From: Chitinophagaceae bacterium
GTDB lineage: Bacteria; Bacteroidota; Bacteroidia; Chitinophagales; Chitinophagaceae
Direction: 5' to 3'
DNA: 10,666 bases
Assembly: GCA_021738605.1 (NCBI GenBank)
Contig: JAIPBY010000080.1
Location: 1 to 10,666, forward strand
In this document: one piece after another, positions 1 to 7,600 of the stretch
Layout: every line of letters begins with the position of its first letter
Numbering within the stretch: position 1 is the first letter of the stretch
Notes under the pieces: model-generated
Databases searched by the model: none
Seen by the model: the letters and a program-made list of their open reading frames with translations, nothing else
What the model was told of the DNA's origin: nothing
Translations under genes and position numbers: made by a program

Positions 1-561
1 CCTGATGTGTATGTGCATTGCGAAAAATGCAATGGGAAGCGCTACAACCGTGAAACCTTGGAAATCCGTTATAAAGGAAAATCAATCAGCGATGTGCTCG
101 ACATGACAGTGGATGAGGCGGTTGAATTCTTTCAGCAAATTCCTTACCTGTATAGAAAAGTGAAGGTGTTGCAGGAAGTTGGATTGGGCTATATCACCCT
201 TGGTCAATCTGCTGTAACCCTTAGTGGTGGAGAGGCACAGCGTGTTAAGCTCTCTACAGAACTTTCCAAAAAAGATACTGGTAAGACTTTTTATATTTTG
301 GATGAGCCCACAACAGGCCTTCATTTTCAGGACATCAACCTGTTGTTGAATGTGTTGAATAAATTGGTCAACCGGGGCAACACTGTTTTGGTGATTGAAC
401 ACAACCTGGATGTGATCAAAGTGGCAGATCATATCATTGACCTTGGCCCTGAAGGGGGCGATGGTGGCGGTACTATTTTATATGAAGGAGATCCTATTGG
501 ATTGCTGAAGGTCAAGGGCAGTCATACCGCGAAGTTTTTGAAAATTGAATTGGATGCCTGA
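1..561 (+). CDS. uvrA: UvrA excinuclease ABC subunit A, C-terminal part (5' end outside window)
   Basis: UvrA is the DNA-damage-sensing ATPase of nucleotide excision repair; it loads UvrB at lesions in the cytoplasm. The frame is open from base 1, so this is the last 186 residues of a protein usually about 940 long. Seen here: CEKC (fragment residues 7-10), the second half of the C-terminal zinc finger; the ABC signature LSGGEAQR (74-81); Walker B with the D-loop region, YILDEPTTGLH (from residue 98); and the H-loop VIEHN. Together these complete the second ABC ATPase domain. The order and spacing are those of a normal UvrA, and no key residue is missing. A GTG at base 7 is in frame but is an internal valine codon, not a start. 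The gene ends in TGA, 11 bp before a strong hairpin. The identification is near certain; only the N-terminal portion is unseen. Confidence 0.97.
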   Translation, partial: PDVYVHCEKCNGKRYNRETLEIRYKGKSISDVLDMTVDEAVEFFQQIPYLYRKVKVLQEVGLGYITLGQSAVTLSGGEAQRVKLSTELSKKDTGKTFYILDEPTTGLHFQDINLLLNVLNKLVNRGNTVLVIEHNLDVIKVADHIIDLGPEGGDGGGTILYEGDPIGLLKVKGSHTAKFLKIELDA

Positions 562-571
562 TCAATAGCAA

Positions 572-600
572 AAGGCATGAGCGCTCCTGCGTCATGCCTT
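572..600. terminator. Hairpin terminator between convergent uvrA and the barrel gene
   Basis: The arms AAGGCATGA (572-580) and TCATGCCTT (592-600) are perfect complements. The loop can pair further, CGC (582-584) with GCG (589-591), leaving one bulged G at 581 and a TCCT tetraloop, so about 12 bp in all. It begins 10 bp after the uvrA stop. No T-run follows on the + strand. On the - strand the stem is followed by only two further Ts, giving a TTTT run with the end of the arm. Its place between two convergent genes suggests a bidirectional terminator; the weak T-tract is the main doubt. Confidence 0.55.
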
Positions 601-667
601 GCCTAGTGAATGAAAAGAAACAGGATCCTCTCACATTTTCACTGGGTACAGTATCCAACCTGTCGAA

Positions 668-1657
668 CTAAAACCGTATGATAGGACATTTAACATCGCT
701 ACCTCTTCCGTAATCATTGTATTGCTCGTTTCTTCCAAGCCTGATGCTGATTTTCACGGAAGATGCATAGTATGCATCATTATTTGTAGGGGTTCCTCTT
801 TTTGCGCCAATACCAAAACCGGGTCTGTAATTTCCGCCATTGGCAAAAGCAGATTTGTTGGCCATCTGGACTGCCTGTTTGGCTTTTTCAGTTCCATCTC
901 CAAAGTAGGCGTAGAAATCTTCGTTGCTGATGTAGTTGGTACTGACATCATCAATGTAATCAGTAAAGGTTTTCCTGTTGATGATCTCAAAAGAGAAGGC
1001 TATGTTCTGGTTCACAAAATACTTTACACCAACTCCGTAAGGAATATTTATCTGAGTAAGGCTGTATTCTTTTTTGTCTGGGAAGGCCGGCATTCCCTGA
1101 CCCTCTGTTCTCAAGGGTTTCAGGTCTACCCAGATCTTGCTTCCATCAGCTGTTTCATATTGTCCTTGTGGGTTGAAGTGGAATGCACCAATACCCAACA
1201 GTGCATAGGGCCTTATGCGGTGCAGTACATCTTCCGGATCATACTCAAACAATGCTGTAGGGTAGATTTCTGCAGCGATGAATCCTTCCTGTATATCAGA
1301 CCTGAAATGTTGGTTTCTTGCTTTTCTAGCCTCTTCCATTCCGCCTTTTCCAGCGATCAGGCTATCAGCTCCCTGCACTTTGCCCATGTTGAAAGAAAGC
1401 CTGAAGTTGATGAATTCAGCAGGGCGATAGCCAAGATGGAATCCAGTCATGAATTTGGTGAGGGAAATCATGTTGTCTTTGAGAAAGGGTCCGCCTTTGC
1501 CACTGTTGCCGCCGAGATCTCCAAGAAAATTGGATGGGCCATAAGTGAAGCCGTATTCGAATCGGGATTGTTGAGCCTTTGTAGTGCCAGTGTCGAAAAC
1601 GACAATTAAGGCAATGAGACATAATGTCCTACACAGGCTGTGTAGAATAGCTTTCAT
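668..1657 (-). CDS. DUF6089-like outer-membrane beta-barrel protein
   Basis: A 329-residue exported protein. Residues 1-28 form a signal peptide: basic start, hydrophobic core LCLIALIVV, and probable cleavage after TKA before QQ. The mature part is rich in alternating aromatic and polar stretches typical of beta-barrel strands, with Gly-rich turns. It contains a block resembling the DUF6089 family of Bacteroidota: a YGVGVKYFVNQN strand near 207-218, then RKTFTDYIDDVSTNY at about 228-242, and near the end GAKRGTPTNNDAYY. It ends in phenylalanine, as many barrel proteins do for BAM recognition, with a CPIIRF tail. Family members are predicted small outer-membrane barrels of unknown role; no substrate can be inferred. 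The start ATG directly precedes the signal peptide, and no Shine-Dalgarno site is visible. It lies 124 bp downstream of the acetyltransferase gene on the same strand, so it could be read from that promoter or its own. No clear TAnnTTTG box was found close to this gene. Confidence 0.85.
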   Translation of the reverse strand: MKAILHSLCRTLCLIALIVVFDTGTTKAQQSRFEYGFTYGPSNFLGDLGGNSGKGGPFLKDNMISLTKFMTGFHLGYRPAEFINFRLSFNMGKVQGADSLIAGKGGMEEARKARNQHFRSDIQEGFIAAEIYPTALFEYDPEDVLHRIRPYALLGIGAFHFNPQGQYETADGSKIWVDLKPLRTEGQGMPAFPDKKEYSLTQINIPYGVGVKYFVNQNIAFSFEIINRKTFTDYIDDVSTNYISNEDFYAYFGDGTEKAKQAVQMANKSAFANGGNYRPGFGIGAKRGTPTNNDAYYASSVKISIRLGRNEQYNDYGRGSDVKCPIIRF

Positions 1658-1702
1658 GGGTACGGATTTTAGGAGTAGGGTCTTTTGGACATTATTGAAA
1701 CG

Positions 1703-1734
1703 GAAGCTTTATGGAAATATTATGTTAAAGCTTC
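1703..1734. repeat. Perfect 9-bp inverted repeat upstream of the barrel gene
   Basis: GAAGCTTTA (1703-1711) and TAAAGCTTC (1726-1734) are exact inverted copies around a 14-nt AT-rich spacer. The repeat sits in the 124-bp gap, 46 bp upstream of the barrel gene start and 48 bp beyond the acetyltransferase stop. No T-run follows on either strand, so a simple rho-independent terminator is unlikely. It could be an operator for a dimeric regulator, or a hairpin in a 5' leader of the barrel gene. A poor TAnnTTTG match (CATTTTTG, minus strand, 1744-1751) would place it inside such a leader. The function is not shown. Confidence 0.4.
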
Positions 1735-1781
1735 ATTAACAACCAAAAATGAGGCAATTGTATGGGGTTGAGTACGTATTT

Positions 1782-2234
1782 CTACGCCCTTCTTAGCATT
1801 TTGATGTGAGGAATATCATCCTCCATGTATGTTTCGCTGCATTGCACGAAACCGAGACTTTCATAAAATCTTTTGAGGTAAAGTTGTGCGCCAATTTTGA
1901 TGGGTAATGTTCCATAGAGGCGGATGGTTTCCCGGATGGCGTTTTCCATCAGCGCTATTCCTGCACCTTTCCCGCGATAACGGGGAGATCCTACCACCCT
2001 TCCAATGGAAGGTTCATCATAGGCAAGCCCGGGAGGCAGGATTCTGCATGCAGCAACCAGCTCATCATTCAAACGACCTTGTAAATGGCTTGAATCCTGG
2101 TCTTTGTCATCCATGTCCAGGAAAATGCATTGCTGTTCAACAACAAATACCTCACTTCTCAGCTTTAGAATATCATAAAGTTCTGCGGGTGTTAATTCCG
2201 TGAAGGATTTGATGGTCCATTCTATAGTTGACAT
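1782..2234 (-). CDS. elaA: ElaA-type GNAT N-acetyltransferase
   Basis: A 150-residue cytoplasmic protein of the GNAT fold, which moves an acetyl group from acetyl-CoA to an amine; the ElaA substrate is not established. The match to Escherichia coli ElaA runs end to end: an N-terminal IEW start, LRSEVFVVEQ (26-34 region), DMDDKD, NDELVAACRI (56-65), IGRVVGSPRYRGKGAG (77-92), IGAQLYLKRFYESLGF (114-129) and a C-terminal EDDIPHIKM. The acetyl-CoA pyrophosphate loop R/Q-x-x-G-x-G/A is seen as RYRGKGA (85-91). The length equals the family norm. The ATG at 2234 gives the conserved N-terminus, and a good Bacteroidota-type promoter lies just upstream. recG is divergent from it. Symbol given by family similarity; paralogous GNATs exist, so orthology is probable rather than proven. 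Confidence 0.92.
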   Translation of the reverse strand: MSTIEWTIKSFTELTPAELYDILKLRSEVFVVEQQCIFLDMDDKDQDSSHLQGRLNDELVAACRILPPGLAYDEPSIGRVVGSPRYRGKGAGIALMENAIRETIRLYGTLPIKIGAQLYLKRFYESLGFVQCSETYMEDDIPHIKMLRRA

Positions 2235-2253
2235 GCATTAGACAATTATGAAA

Positions 2254-2284
2254 CAAAATTACGCCAAACAAAAGCATGTAGCAA
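2254..2284 (-). promoter_or_regulatory. Promoter candidate for the acetyltransferase gene
   Basis: Read on the minus strand, TTG (2284-2282), a 20-nt spacer and TAATTTTG (2261-2254) match the Bacteroidota sigma-factor consensus TTG / TAnnTTTG with ideal spacing. The -7 box ends 19 bp before the ATG at 2234, leaving a short leader. No experimental support; pattern match only. Confidence 0.5.
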
Positions 2285-2296
2285 TCCTCTATATAG

Positions 2297-2328
2297 TTTT
2301 CCACTCCATTTGAAAACAATTAATTTTG
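2297..2328 (+). promoter_or_regulatory. Promoter candidate for recG
   Basis: TAATTTTG (2321-2328) is a full match to the Bacteroidota -7 box TAnnTTTG. Twenty bases upstream is TTTT (2297-2300), an imperfect TTTG-type -33 element. The -7 box is the same octamer as in the divergent acetyltransferase promoter. Transcription would start near 2334-2336, so the recG start codon must lie downstream of that point, which bears on the unusual start discussed under recG. Confidence 0.42.
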
Positions 2329-2362
2329 TAAGACCAATCATACTATTACTACAAGGCCCACC

Positions 2363-4456
2363 ATATTACAAAATCCCATCGAATACCTCAAGGGTGTAGG
2401 TCCGTTGAGGGCAGACATGCTCAAAAAGGAATTGCAGATTTTTACGTTTGAAGACCTCTTGAGTCATTTTCCCTACAAGCACCTGGACAAGACCAATGTT
2501 CAGCCCATAGGACAAATCAGCCCTTCGATGGAATATATTCAGGTCAGGGGATTCATTGTTTCGATGGAAATTATTGGGGAGAGAAGGGCCCGGCGATTGG
2601 TTGCACAGTTTCGAGACCGAACGGGTATCCTTGAATTGACCTGGTTCCAGGGAATCAATTGGGTACAGAAAACACTTGCAGTTGGTGGGGAGTATCTTGC
2701 ATTTGGCAAATTGGGTTTCTTTTTAGGGAAAGCTCAAATGACACATCCTGAACTGGAATCTGTCAAGGATACCAATGCTTCAGCCAAGCCTTCAATGGAG
2801 CCGGTCTATCCGGTAACGGAAAAGCTCAAGGCAAGAGGGCTGAATGGAAGGGCCATTGGAAAGCTGACTGAACAGCTGTTTTTATTACTGGACGAAAAAC
2901 AAATTCCAGAAGTCTTGCCAAGATTTTTTCTCGAAAAGGAAAACCTCATTTCACGCTGGCAGGCTTTTAAGCAAATACATTTTCCTTCTTCTGCAGATGC
3001 CTACCAGCAAGCGGTATACAGGTTAAAGTTTGAGGAACTTTTTACGGCACAGCTGCGCCTGGGCATGTTGCGTTCTGCCAGGCACAGGTTTTCGCGAGGG
3101 GTGGTATTTTCCAAAGTGGGTGATTATTTTAATGATTTCTTCCATCAATTTTTACCCTTTCCACTGACCGGCGCTCAAAAGCGGGTATTGAAAGAGATCC
3201 GAATGGATACGGGTACTGGCAGGCAAATGAACAGGCTCCTGCAGGGCGATGTGGGAAGTGGAAAAACGATTGTGGCCCTGATGGCCATGCTCATAGCCAT
3301 TGACAACGGTTTTCAGGCCTGCATCATGGCGCCAACCGAAATTCTGGCAAGACAACATTTTGACAATTTCACTTCCATGTTGGCGCCACTGGAGCTCCCT
3401 GTTGGGATCTTGACCGGTTCCACAAAATCAGCTGAGCGTAAAAAAATACTGGCAGGCATCCAGGATGGATCGTTGAAAATCATCATTGGTACACATGCGC
3501 TTATTGAGGATGTAGTGCAGTTCAGTAACCTGGGCCTTGCCGTGATCGACGAACAACACAAGTTTGGCGTTGCACAAAGAGCAAAGCTTTGGGGCAAGCA
3601 TGCCATACCACCGCATATGCTGGTCATGACGGCGACACCCATCCCCAGAACCCTTGCCATGACCGCCTACGGCGATCTTGATTACAGTGTGATAGACGAG
3701 TTGCCGCCAGGGAGAACACCCATTTTGACGGTACACCGCCTGGATGATGCAAGGCCACAAGTCATGGATTTCATCAAGTCTGAAATCAAATTGGGTCGCC
3801 AGATTTATTTTATTTTCCCATTGATTGAAGCGAGCGAGAAAATGCAATATGAAGACCTGATGCAGGGGTATGAAAATGTGAAGGCCTGGTTTCCGGAGCC
3901 GCAATACTGGATCAGCATGGTTCATGGCCGAATGACCGGAGACCAGAAGGAGATGAACATGCGGCGATTCGTCAACCGTGAAACCCAGATCATGGTGGGC
4001 ACCACTGTGATAGAGGTTGGTGTGAATGTTCCCAATGCCAGTGTGATGGTGATTGAAAGCGCGGAAAAATTCGGTCTAAGCCAGTTGCACCAGTTGCGCG
4101 GAAGGGTTGGCAGGGGAAGTGAAAAAAGTTATTGCATTCTCTTGTCCGGCAGCCAAGTGGGTAAGGATGCAAAAGACAGGCTGGGGGTGATGTGCGCCAC
4201 CAACGATGGTTTCAAAATTGCTGAAAAAGACCTCGACCTTCGTGGCCCTGGCGATATTCAGGGAACAAGGCAAAGTGGTGCGCTAAGCTTCAGGATTGCA
4301 GACCTTATTGCAGACCGGGCAATTCTTGAAAAAGCCAAGGTTTACGCCGAGGAGCTCCTGGGATTAGACCCTGATCTTCATCTCGAGGAAAATGCCCCGT
4401 TAAGACATTTTTTAAAGGCTGAAAAAGGGGGCACCCTCTGGGGGAAGATTTCTTGA
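2363..4456 (+). CDS. recG: ATP-dependent DNA helicase RecG, with no standard start codon at its N-terminus
   Basis: RecG is a monomeric superfamily 2 translocase that regresses stalled replication forks and remodels Holliday junctions and R-loops. Numbering from a TTG at 2405 (683 residues), the wedge/OB region covers roughly 35-130. The helicase motifs are Walker A GDVGSGKT (281-288), motif II DEQH (382-385), motif III TATPIPRT (409-416), TTVIEVGVNVPNAS (533-546) and motif VI QLHQLRGRVGRG (560-571). The conserved C-terminal region with DLDLRGPGDIQGTRQSG follows. The family N-terminus (NPIEYLKGVGP, then RADMLKKEL) extends 14 codons upstream of the TTG in the same open frame, back to about 2363, but that stretch has no ATG, GTG or TTG. 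A stop closes the frame at 2321-2323. An ATA at 2363, six bases after AAGG, or an ATT at 2345, are the candidate starts. The span given uses ATA (697 residues, a normal RecG length). The TTG at 2405 would cut into a conserved motif. Function is certain; the start is not. Confidence 0.95.
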   Translation: MLQNPIEYLKGVGPLRADMLKKELQIFTFEDLLSHFPYKHLDKTNVQPIGQISPSMEYIQVRGFIVSMEIIGERRARRLVAQFRDRTGILELTWFQGINWVQKTLAVGGEYLAFGKLGFFLGKAQMTHPELESVKDTNASAKPSMEPVYPVTEKLKARGLNGRAIGKLTEQLFLLLDEKQIPEVLPRFFLEKENLISRWQAFKQIHFPSSADAYQQAVYRLKFEELFTAQLRLGMLRSARHRFSRGVVFSKVGDYFNDFFHQFLPFPLTGAQKRVLKEIRMDTGTGRQMNRLLQGDVGSGKTIVALMAMLIAIDNGFQACIMAPTEILARQHFDNFTSMLAPLELPVGILTGSTKSAERKKILAGIQDGSLKIIIGTHALIEDVVQFSNLGLAVIDEQHKFGVAQRAKLWGKHAIPPHMLVMTATPIPRTLAMTAYGDLDYSVIDELPPGRTPILTVHRLDDARPQVMDFIKSEIKLGRQIYFIFPLIEASEKMQYEDLMQGYENVKAWFPEPQYWISMVHGRMTGDQKEMNMRRFVNRETQIMVGTTVIEVGVNVPNASVMVIESAEKFGLSQLHQLRGRVGRGSEKSYCILLSGSQVGKDAKDRLGVMCATNDGFKIAEKDLDLRGPGDIQGTRQSGALSFRIADLIADRAILEKAKVYAEELLGLDPDLHLEENAPLRHFLKAEKGGTLWGKIS

Positions 4457-4463
4457 TCTTGCT

Positions 4464-4543
4464 TAAACTGCTTAGAATAGCTTTTCATGAAGACGAGATA
4501 TTTTTAGGTACACTTCACCTGAAAAATTTCAAAATGCAGTTTA
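4464..4543. repeat. Widely spaced 8-bp inverted repeat after recG
   Basis: TAAACTGC (4464-4471) and GCAGTTTA (4536-4543) are exact inverted copies separated by 64 bp. They lie in the 159-bp gap between recG and the large secreted-protein gene. The intervening DNA holds a smaller palindrome-like TGAAA/TTTCA (4520-4531) but no T-run or strong hairpin. It might be paired operator half-sites or chance; the long spacer makes a terminator unlikely. Confidence 0.2.
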
Positions 4544-4615
4544 GGACATTTAAATACCAATTATTAACATCTTTTAAGGTATTAAACTTTTACTTTTAAG
4601 CATTGTCATAAGTAT

Positions 4616-7600
4616 ATGAAAAGTTTTGTGCCTGCAATATTGGTATTTGTTGTGTTCCTGTGCAGGCAACCTGTTCAGTCTCAATCTTTTTATGCGTTGG
4701 ATTTCATTGAAAATAAAGGGCAGTGGAAGGGGGATTTTAGGTTTAAAACAGTTGCAGGAAATGGAACCCTTTTTATCAGCAATCAGGGATATACCGTTTT
4801 GAAGAACAATCCCGAAGATTTCTCCGCCGTCATGGAATACATCCATGGACATCAAGATGAAAAAACAGCACCAGTAAAGATAACTCCCAATGTAAAGGAT
4901 GGTGAAACTGAAACTGCTCTAGCCATAAGGTCACATGCTTACCATGTTAGATTTACCGGCAGCAATCAGGCTATTCAGTTTGTACCTGAAAAACCCACTG
5001 GGGAAAAATCTAATTATTTTTTGGGAGAAAACCCGGACCATTGGAAAATGGGCGTAGGCAGTTATGCCAGCATTCTTGGGAAGGGGCTTTATCCTGGTGT
5101 TGATATCCGCTATTACTCCAGTGGTGATCGGATGAAATATGATTTGTTGCTTGCCCCCGGGGCAAATCCAGCCAACATCCTCATGACCTATGATGGGGTT
5201 GACAAGCTCAGCATGAAAAACGGTCAGCTTGTTGTTTCCACTTCTGTGGGGGAATCAAAGGAACTTCCACCCTATGCATACCAAATCATCGGAGGACAAA
5301 AAAAAGAAGTTGCCTGTACGTATACGCTGAAGGGTAACCAGGTCAGCTTTTCCGTCAAGGAATATGACAAAAGCGTGTCTCTAATTATAGACCCAATACT
5401 TGTTTTTTCTACCTACACGGGAAGCAGAAGCAGCAACTGGGGTTTCACTGCAGCACCAGGCCCTGATGGAAGCCTGTATGCTGGAGGTATTGTATTTGGC
5501 GCTGGATATCCCCTGTCTACTGGAGCCTTTCAAACCGGTTTTGGCGGTGGAACTGGGCAGGGGAACATCAGTGGTGTAGATATAGGTATTACCCGTTTTA
5601 GCCCTGATGGAAGAACTAGGGTTTTTTCTACTTATTTGGGTGGAAGCGGGGATGAGTTTCCGCACAGTATTTTCGTTGATCCACAAGGGAATCCTGTAAT
5701 CCTTGGAAGAACCACCTCTGCTAATTTTCCAACAAGAAATAACAACAAGGTGGGTACTTTGGGTGGTACTGATATTTTTGTATCCAAGCTTTCCTCAGAT
5801 GGTACCATTTTATTGGGTGGTGTAGTCATCGGGGGTACTGGCCTTGATGGGGCCAACATGGATGCTGCCATCAGTCCAGGTCCCAAATCACTTTTGTACA
5901 ATTACGGAGACAATGCCAGGAGCGAGGTAATACTGGACAAGGCGAACAATGTATATGTGGCATCCAGCACCTCCTCTAATGATTTTCCAATGAGGAATGC
6001 CAGCCAGGCCATATTCGGCGGTGGTCAGGATGGGGTATTGATGAAATTCAGCCCAGACCTTTCAACGATTTTTTTCAGTACTTATCTTGGTGGAAGTGAT
6101 GATGATGCAGCATTTGTGTTGGCCCTCAATCCATTGAACAATTCCATATACGTGGCCGGTGCAACAAGAAGTAGCAACCTTCCTGGCATAAAAACAGGTA
6201 CAATTGGCCCTTCATTGTTGGGTGGTGTAGATGGTTTTGTGACCGTTTTCAGCAATGCCGGTGCAAGGGGAATATGCAGTTTTCTTGGCACTGATGCAAC
6301 CGATATTGTATATGGAATTCAGTTTGACCAGAAAGGGTTTCCCTATGTTATGGGCATCTCATTGGGCAGTTGGCCAGTGCGCAATGCTGCATACAGCAAT
6401 CCCGGCGCCAGGCAATTCATTTCAAAGCTGACGCCCGACCTCACTGGATATGTATACTCAACTGTATATGGTACTGCAGCCATTGTGCCCAATATTTCAC
6501 CTGTGGCATTTCTGGTTGACCGATGTGAAAACGTCTATGTTTCAGGATGGGGTGGTAAACTCAACCTTTGTTACAATGGGGCATTTGATACCCGTACCAT
6601 TGGTACAGGCGGCATGCCATTGGCTGGTAACCCCATCCAGAGCTATACAGACAACAAGGATTTTTATTTCTTTGTTTTGGAAAAAGATGCTACCAAACAA
6701 TTATATGGTTCATTTTTTGGACAACAAGGTGGAGAAGGTGATCATGTGGATGGTGGCACAGCAAGGTTCGATAACAAAGGAGCCATTTACCAGGCAGTTT
6801 GTGCCAATTGTGGCGGCACCAATATCTGTGCGCGTGATCCCATCAGGCGTCCAATGATCGTTACTCCTGGCGTTGTTGCACCCGCCAATGGAGCCCTGGG
6901 TTCCGGAGGTGCAGGCGAATGCAACCTGGCTGCTTTCAAGATCAATTTTGAATTTGATGGAGTTAAGGCAGGAGCCCTTTCTATCATTGAAGGAGTTGCC
7001 AACGATACTGCTGGCTGCCTGCCACTGACAGTCGATTTCACCGACAGCATTGCCGTTGGTAAAAGCTATGAATGGAGTTTTGGGGATGGTTCTCCAGTAG
7101 TCACAGGTTCAGATCCTGAGCGAAGCCATACCTTTACAGTTGCTGGAAATTATAGGGTAAGACTGGTTTCTATTGACAATGAGCGATGCATCCCAAGGGA
7201 TACTTCCTATATCACCATCCGGGTCAGAACAGACAAAGCTATACTGAGTGCTGTTGGAGGAAAGCTTCCGCCTTGTCAAAGCCTGGCATATCGTTTTACC
7301 AATACCTCAATTGCTCCAGCTTCCAGGCCGTTCACCGATACCTCGTTCATTTGGGATTTTGGTGACAACTCTCCAAAAGTAAAAACTGGTAAAGTCAATG
7401 TTGACCATACTTTTCCGGCTGTAGGCACTTACAAGGTGAGGCTTTACCTGAATGATACAGCCTACTGCAATGCAAACGATGTAGAGGAATTTACCGTTTC
7501 TATTTCCCCTTTGGTCAAGGCAGGCTTTACCACCCCCGCATTGGGTTGTTTACCCCATAGGGCAACATTCAAGAATACCAGTCTGGCAGGGCAAACCTTC

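Noticed and set aside
722..1609. 295-codon open frame on the + strand opposite the barrel gene
   Set aside because: It lies wholly antisense to a clearly recognisable signal-peptide barrel protein, and its product resembles no family I know.
2248..2313. Small 21-codon ATG frame on the + strand upstream of recG
   Set aside because: It overlaps the divergent promoter region and ends before the recG -7 box, so it would not be on the recG transcript; nothing supports translation.
4553..4583. AATACC/GGTATT 6-bp inverted repeat before the large secreted-protein gene
   Set aside because: Six-base arms with a 19-bp spacer in AT-rich DNA are expected by chance.
5600..6120. Similar DNA stretches in the large secreted-protein gene, considered as a mobile or recombinogenic repeat
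   Set aside because: They encode the repeated FSTYLGGS segments of SBBP-like propeller blades and differ in many bases; protein repeat structure explains them.
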